Assembly: GCA_020352595.1 (NCBI GenBank)
Contig: CP070682.1
Span: forward strand, 289,393-297,403
Direction: 5' to 3'
From: a bacterium
GTDB taxonomy: Bacteria; BMS3Abin14
Length of the DNA: 8,011 nucleotides
In this document: in pieces, positions 6,563 to 8,011 of the stretch
Numbering within the stretch: position 1 is the stretch's first letter
Layout of the letters: each line of letters begins with the position of its first letter
Position numbers and translations under genes: made by a program
The notes under the pieces: model-generated
Database searches by the model: none
The model's input: the letters and a program-made list of their open reading frames with translations, nothing else
What the model was told of the DNA's origin: nothing

Positions 6563-7219
6563 TTGTTCACCGGAATTATCGAAGAGATCGGAAAGATCGC
6601 GGGGATGGAAAGGCGTCGAGGAGGTGCCCGTCTCGATGTTGAGGCGTCCCTTGTGCTCGAGGGCACCAGGCCCGGGGACAGCATCGCCGTCAACGGCGTC
6701 TGCCTGACAGCCGAGAGAGTGGGAAGAAGAGGTTTTTCGGCCTTCCTGTCCGTGGAAACCCTTGAAAGAACCACCTTCGCATCCTCACGACCGGGGGATC
6801 CGGTAAACCTGGAGCGATCCCTCGCCCTGGGGGACAGGCTCGGAGGACACCTCGTATCCGGGCACGTGGAGGCCACAGGCACGGTGAAGGAACTGGTACG
6901 GTCGGGGGAATCTCACACGCTCATGGTGTCCTATCCGGAGACCTTTTCGCAGTACGTCGTCCCCAAAGGCTCCGTTTCCGTTGACGGTGTCAGCCTCACC
7001 ATAGTGGCGAGAATGGGGGACCTTTTCACGGTGTCCGTTGTCCCAAAAACCTTTGAAAAAACAACGTTTCGATTGAAAACACCGGGTGACTTTGTTAATT
7101 TGGAACCCGACTTGATACTCAAGTACGTCATGTCTGCGGTCCGGGAACTGTCCGGCTCCGGCAAGGACGGCTCTATCACCTTGGAAAAGCTCAGGAAATC
7201 CGGATTCATCGCCGACTAG
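6563..7219 (+). CDS. ribE: Riboflavin synthase, alpha subunit
   Basis: Catalyses the last step of riboflavin synthesis, the dismutation of two 6,7-dimethyl-8-ribityllumazine molecules. The product has 218 residues (family usually about 200-220) and two tandem lumazine-binding barrels. Barrel 1 (about 1-95) shows FTGIIEEIG (2-10), [12 protein letters not shown] (38-49) and [20 protein letters not shown] (81-100). Barrel 2 (about 99-190) shows GHVE (100-103), [11 protein letters not shown] (138-148) and [12 protein letters not shown] (178-189). A C-terminal helix follows. The TTG at 6563 is chosen because the family almost always begins Met-Phe-Thr-Gly and because of the ribosome site at 6552-6557. 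A GTG at 6551, overlapping the ribD stop, would add MRTT and is the main alternative. Codons around 7037-7115 are noticeably richer in A and T than the rest of the operon. The symbol ribE follows the convention where ribH is lumazine synthase; the same gene is ribC in E. coli. Confidence 0.94.
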   Translation: MFTGIIEEIGKIAGMERRRGGARLDVEASLVLEGTRPGDSIAVNGVCLTAERVGRRGFSAFLSVETLERTTFASSRPGDPVNLERSLALGDRLGGHLVSGHVEATGTVKELVRSGESHTLMVSYPETFSQYVVPKGSVSVDGVSLTIVARMGDLFTVSVVPKTFEKTTFRLKTPGDFVNLEPDLILKYVMSAVRELSGSGKDGSITLEKLRKSGFIAD

Positions 7220-7224
7220 AAGGG
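7220..7224 (+). promoter_or_regulatory. Ribosome binding site that decides the ribBA start
   Basis: AAGGG lies directly after the ribE stop (7217-7219) and 6 nt before the ATG at 7231. It abuts the other in-frame ATG at 7225 with no spacer, so that ATG could not use it. This selects 7231. Confidence 0.7.
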
Positions 7225-7230
7225 ATGCGT

Positions 7231-8011
7231 ATGCCCATTTCCACCGTCGAAGAGGCCCTTTCAGACATCCGGGAAGGAAAGATGATCATCCTGGTGGATG
7301 ACGAGGACCGTGAGAACGAGGGAGACCTCATGGTCGGCGCCGAGAAGGTCACTCCCGAGATCATCAACTTCATGGCGTTGCACGGCCGCGGCCTGATCTG
7401 CCTCACCCTCACCGAGGACCGCTGTGAGAAGCTCGACCTCCCCCAGATGGTATCCCGCAACACAGCCAAATACGGCACGGCCTTCACGGTCTCCATAGAG
7501 GCCAAAAAAGGCGTCACCACGGGTATATCCGCCGCTGACCGCGCCCGCACCATACTGACGGCCATTGACAAGAAGTGCAGTCCTGAAGACCTGGACAGGC
7601 CCGGGCACGTGTTTCCCATCAGGGCCAGGAAGGGTGGAGTCCTCGTCAGGGCCGGCCAGACCGAGGGTTCCGTGGACCTCGCGAGGCTTGCCGGTCTGAC
7701 GCCGGCCGGAGTGATCTGCGAGATCATGAATACCGACGGGACCATGGCCCGCCTGCCTGAACTCCGTGTGGTGGCAAGGCGCTTCGGTCTGAAGATCGTC
7801 ACCATCGCCGACCTGGTCAAATACCGCATGAGGCACGAGAGTTTCGTCACCCGGATGGCCGAAACGAGACTTCCGACGAGGTTCGGGGATTTCACGGCCA
7901 GGGCCTACCTGAACGAGATCGACGGACAGGAGCACGTCGCCCTCATCAAAGGGGACATCGGCACAGGTGAGCCGACCCTCGTCAGGGTTCACTCCGAGTG
8001 CCTGACGGGAG
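7231..8011 (+). CDS. ribBA: Bifunctional 3,4-dihydroxy-2-butanone-4-phosphate synthase / GTP cyclohydrolase II, 3'-truncated by the window edge
   Basis: Provides both entry reactions of riboflavin synthesis: ribulose 5-phosphate to the four-carbon DHBP unit (RibB half) and GTP ring opening (RibA half). The frame is open from the ATG at 7231 to the last base, giving 260 codons of a protein usually near 400 residues. RibB half (about 1-200): [11 protein letters not shown] (23-33) with acidic catalytic and metal residues, TAFTVSIEA (83-91), [12 protein letters not shown] (94-105), RPGHVFPI (123-130) and [20 protein letters not shown] (158-177). The RibA half starts near 204 with THE segment [15 protein letters not shown] (213-227), and the last residues HSECLTG (254-260) hold the first zinc cysteine, C257. 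A notable change is [10 protein letters not shown] (141-150): characterised enzymes have GHTEA here, with the histidine binding the metal. The remaining RibA cysteines and catalytic residues lie outside the window, so activity of that half cannot be judged. It starts 11 nt after ribE. Confidence 0.94.
   Translation, partial: MPISTVEEALSDIREGKMIILVDDEDRENEGDLMVGAEKVTPEIINFMALHGRGLICLTLTEDRCEKLDLPQMVSRNTAKYGTAFTVSIEAKKGVTTGISAADRARTILTAIDKKCSPEDLDRPGHVFPIRARKGGVLVRAGQTEGSVDLARLAGLTPAGVICEIMNTDGTMARLPELRVVARRFGLKIVTIADLVKYRMRHESFVTRMAETRLPTRFGDFTARAYLNEIDGQEHVALIKGDIGTGEPTLVRVHSECLTG

Noticed and set aside
7225..7227. ATG at 7225 as the ribBA start
   Set aside because: The only SD-like sequence (AAGGG 7220-7224) touches this ATG with no spacer, while it is correctly spaced for the ATG at 7231.

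Overview
The window is a GC-rich stretch of bacterial chromosome read entirely on the + strand. It is packed with eight consecutive genes, separated by gaps of 21 nt or less or overlapping. An Lnt-type lipoprotein N-acyltransferase points to a Gram-negative (diderm) cell. The order pgpH-like / ybeY / corC-like / lnt / prfB / ribD / ribE / ribBA, together with protein features, resembles deltaproteobacterial (Desulfobacterota-like) chromosomes. That placement is an inference from memory of gene order, not a search result. There is no mobile element, CRISPR array, tRNA, rRNA or recognisable terminator. No gap is long enough for a hidden gene.

Layout. Positions 2-1642 hold the C-terminal part of a seven-transmembrane HD phosphohydrolase (PgpH type, probably a cyclic-di-AMP phosphodiesterase); its beginning lies upstream of the window. 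Its last 98 nt overlap ybeY (1545-1997, rRNA-maturation endonuclease). A CorC/YbeX-type CBS-domain protein follows (2019-2846), then lnt (2854-4359). prfB (4347-5460) starts inside the end of lnt and is expressed through the classic +1 programmed frameshift at an internal TGA (4422-4424). A riboflavin block follows: ribD (5457-6554), ribE (6563-7219) and ribBA (7231 to beyond the window end, cut in its GTP cyclohydrolase II half).

How the genes fit together. ybeY, corC and lnt form a widely conserved neighbourhood (ybeZ-ybeY-ybeX-lnt in E. coli) that links ribosome quality and rRNA processing with envelope lipoprotein maturation. prfB adds translation termination, with RF2 controlling its own synthesis. 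RibBA, RibD and RibE supply most steps from GTP and ribulose 5-phosphate to riboflavin; lumazine synthase (ribH) is missing here and would be expected just downstream. The tight spacing implies one long transcript, with translational coupling at several junctions.

This is mainly a conserved housekeeping region, and I see no undescribed multi-gene system. The points worth a second look are the long pgpH/ybeY coding overlap with its AAG repeat, the prfB recoding site, a Ser-Pro-Tyr instead of Ser-Pro-Phe codon-reading motif in RF2, and a Gln in place of a metal-binding His in the DHBP synthase half of RibBA.
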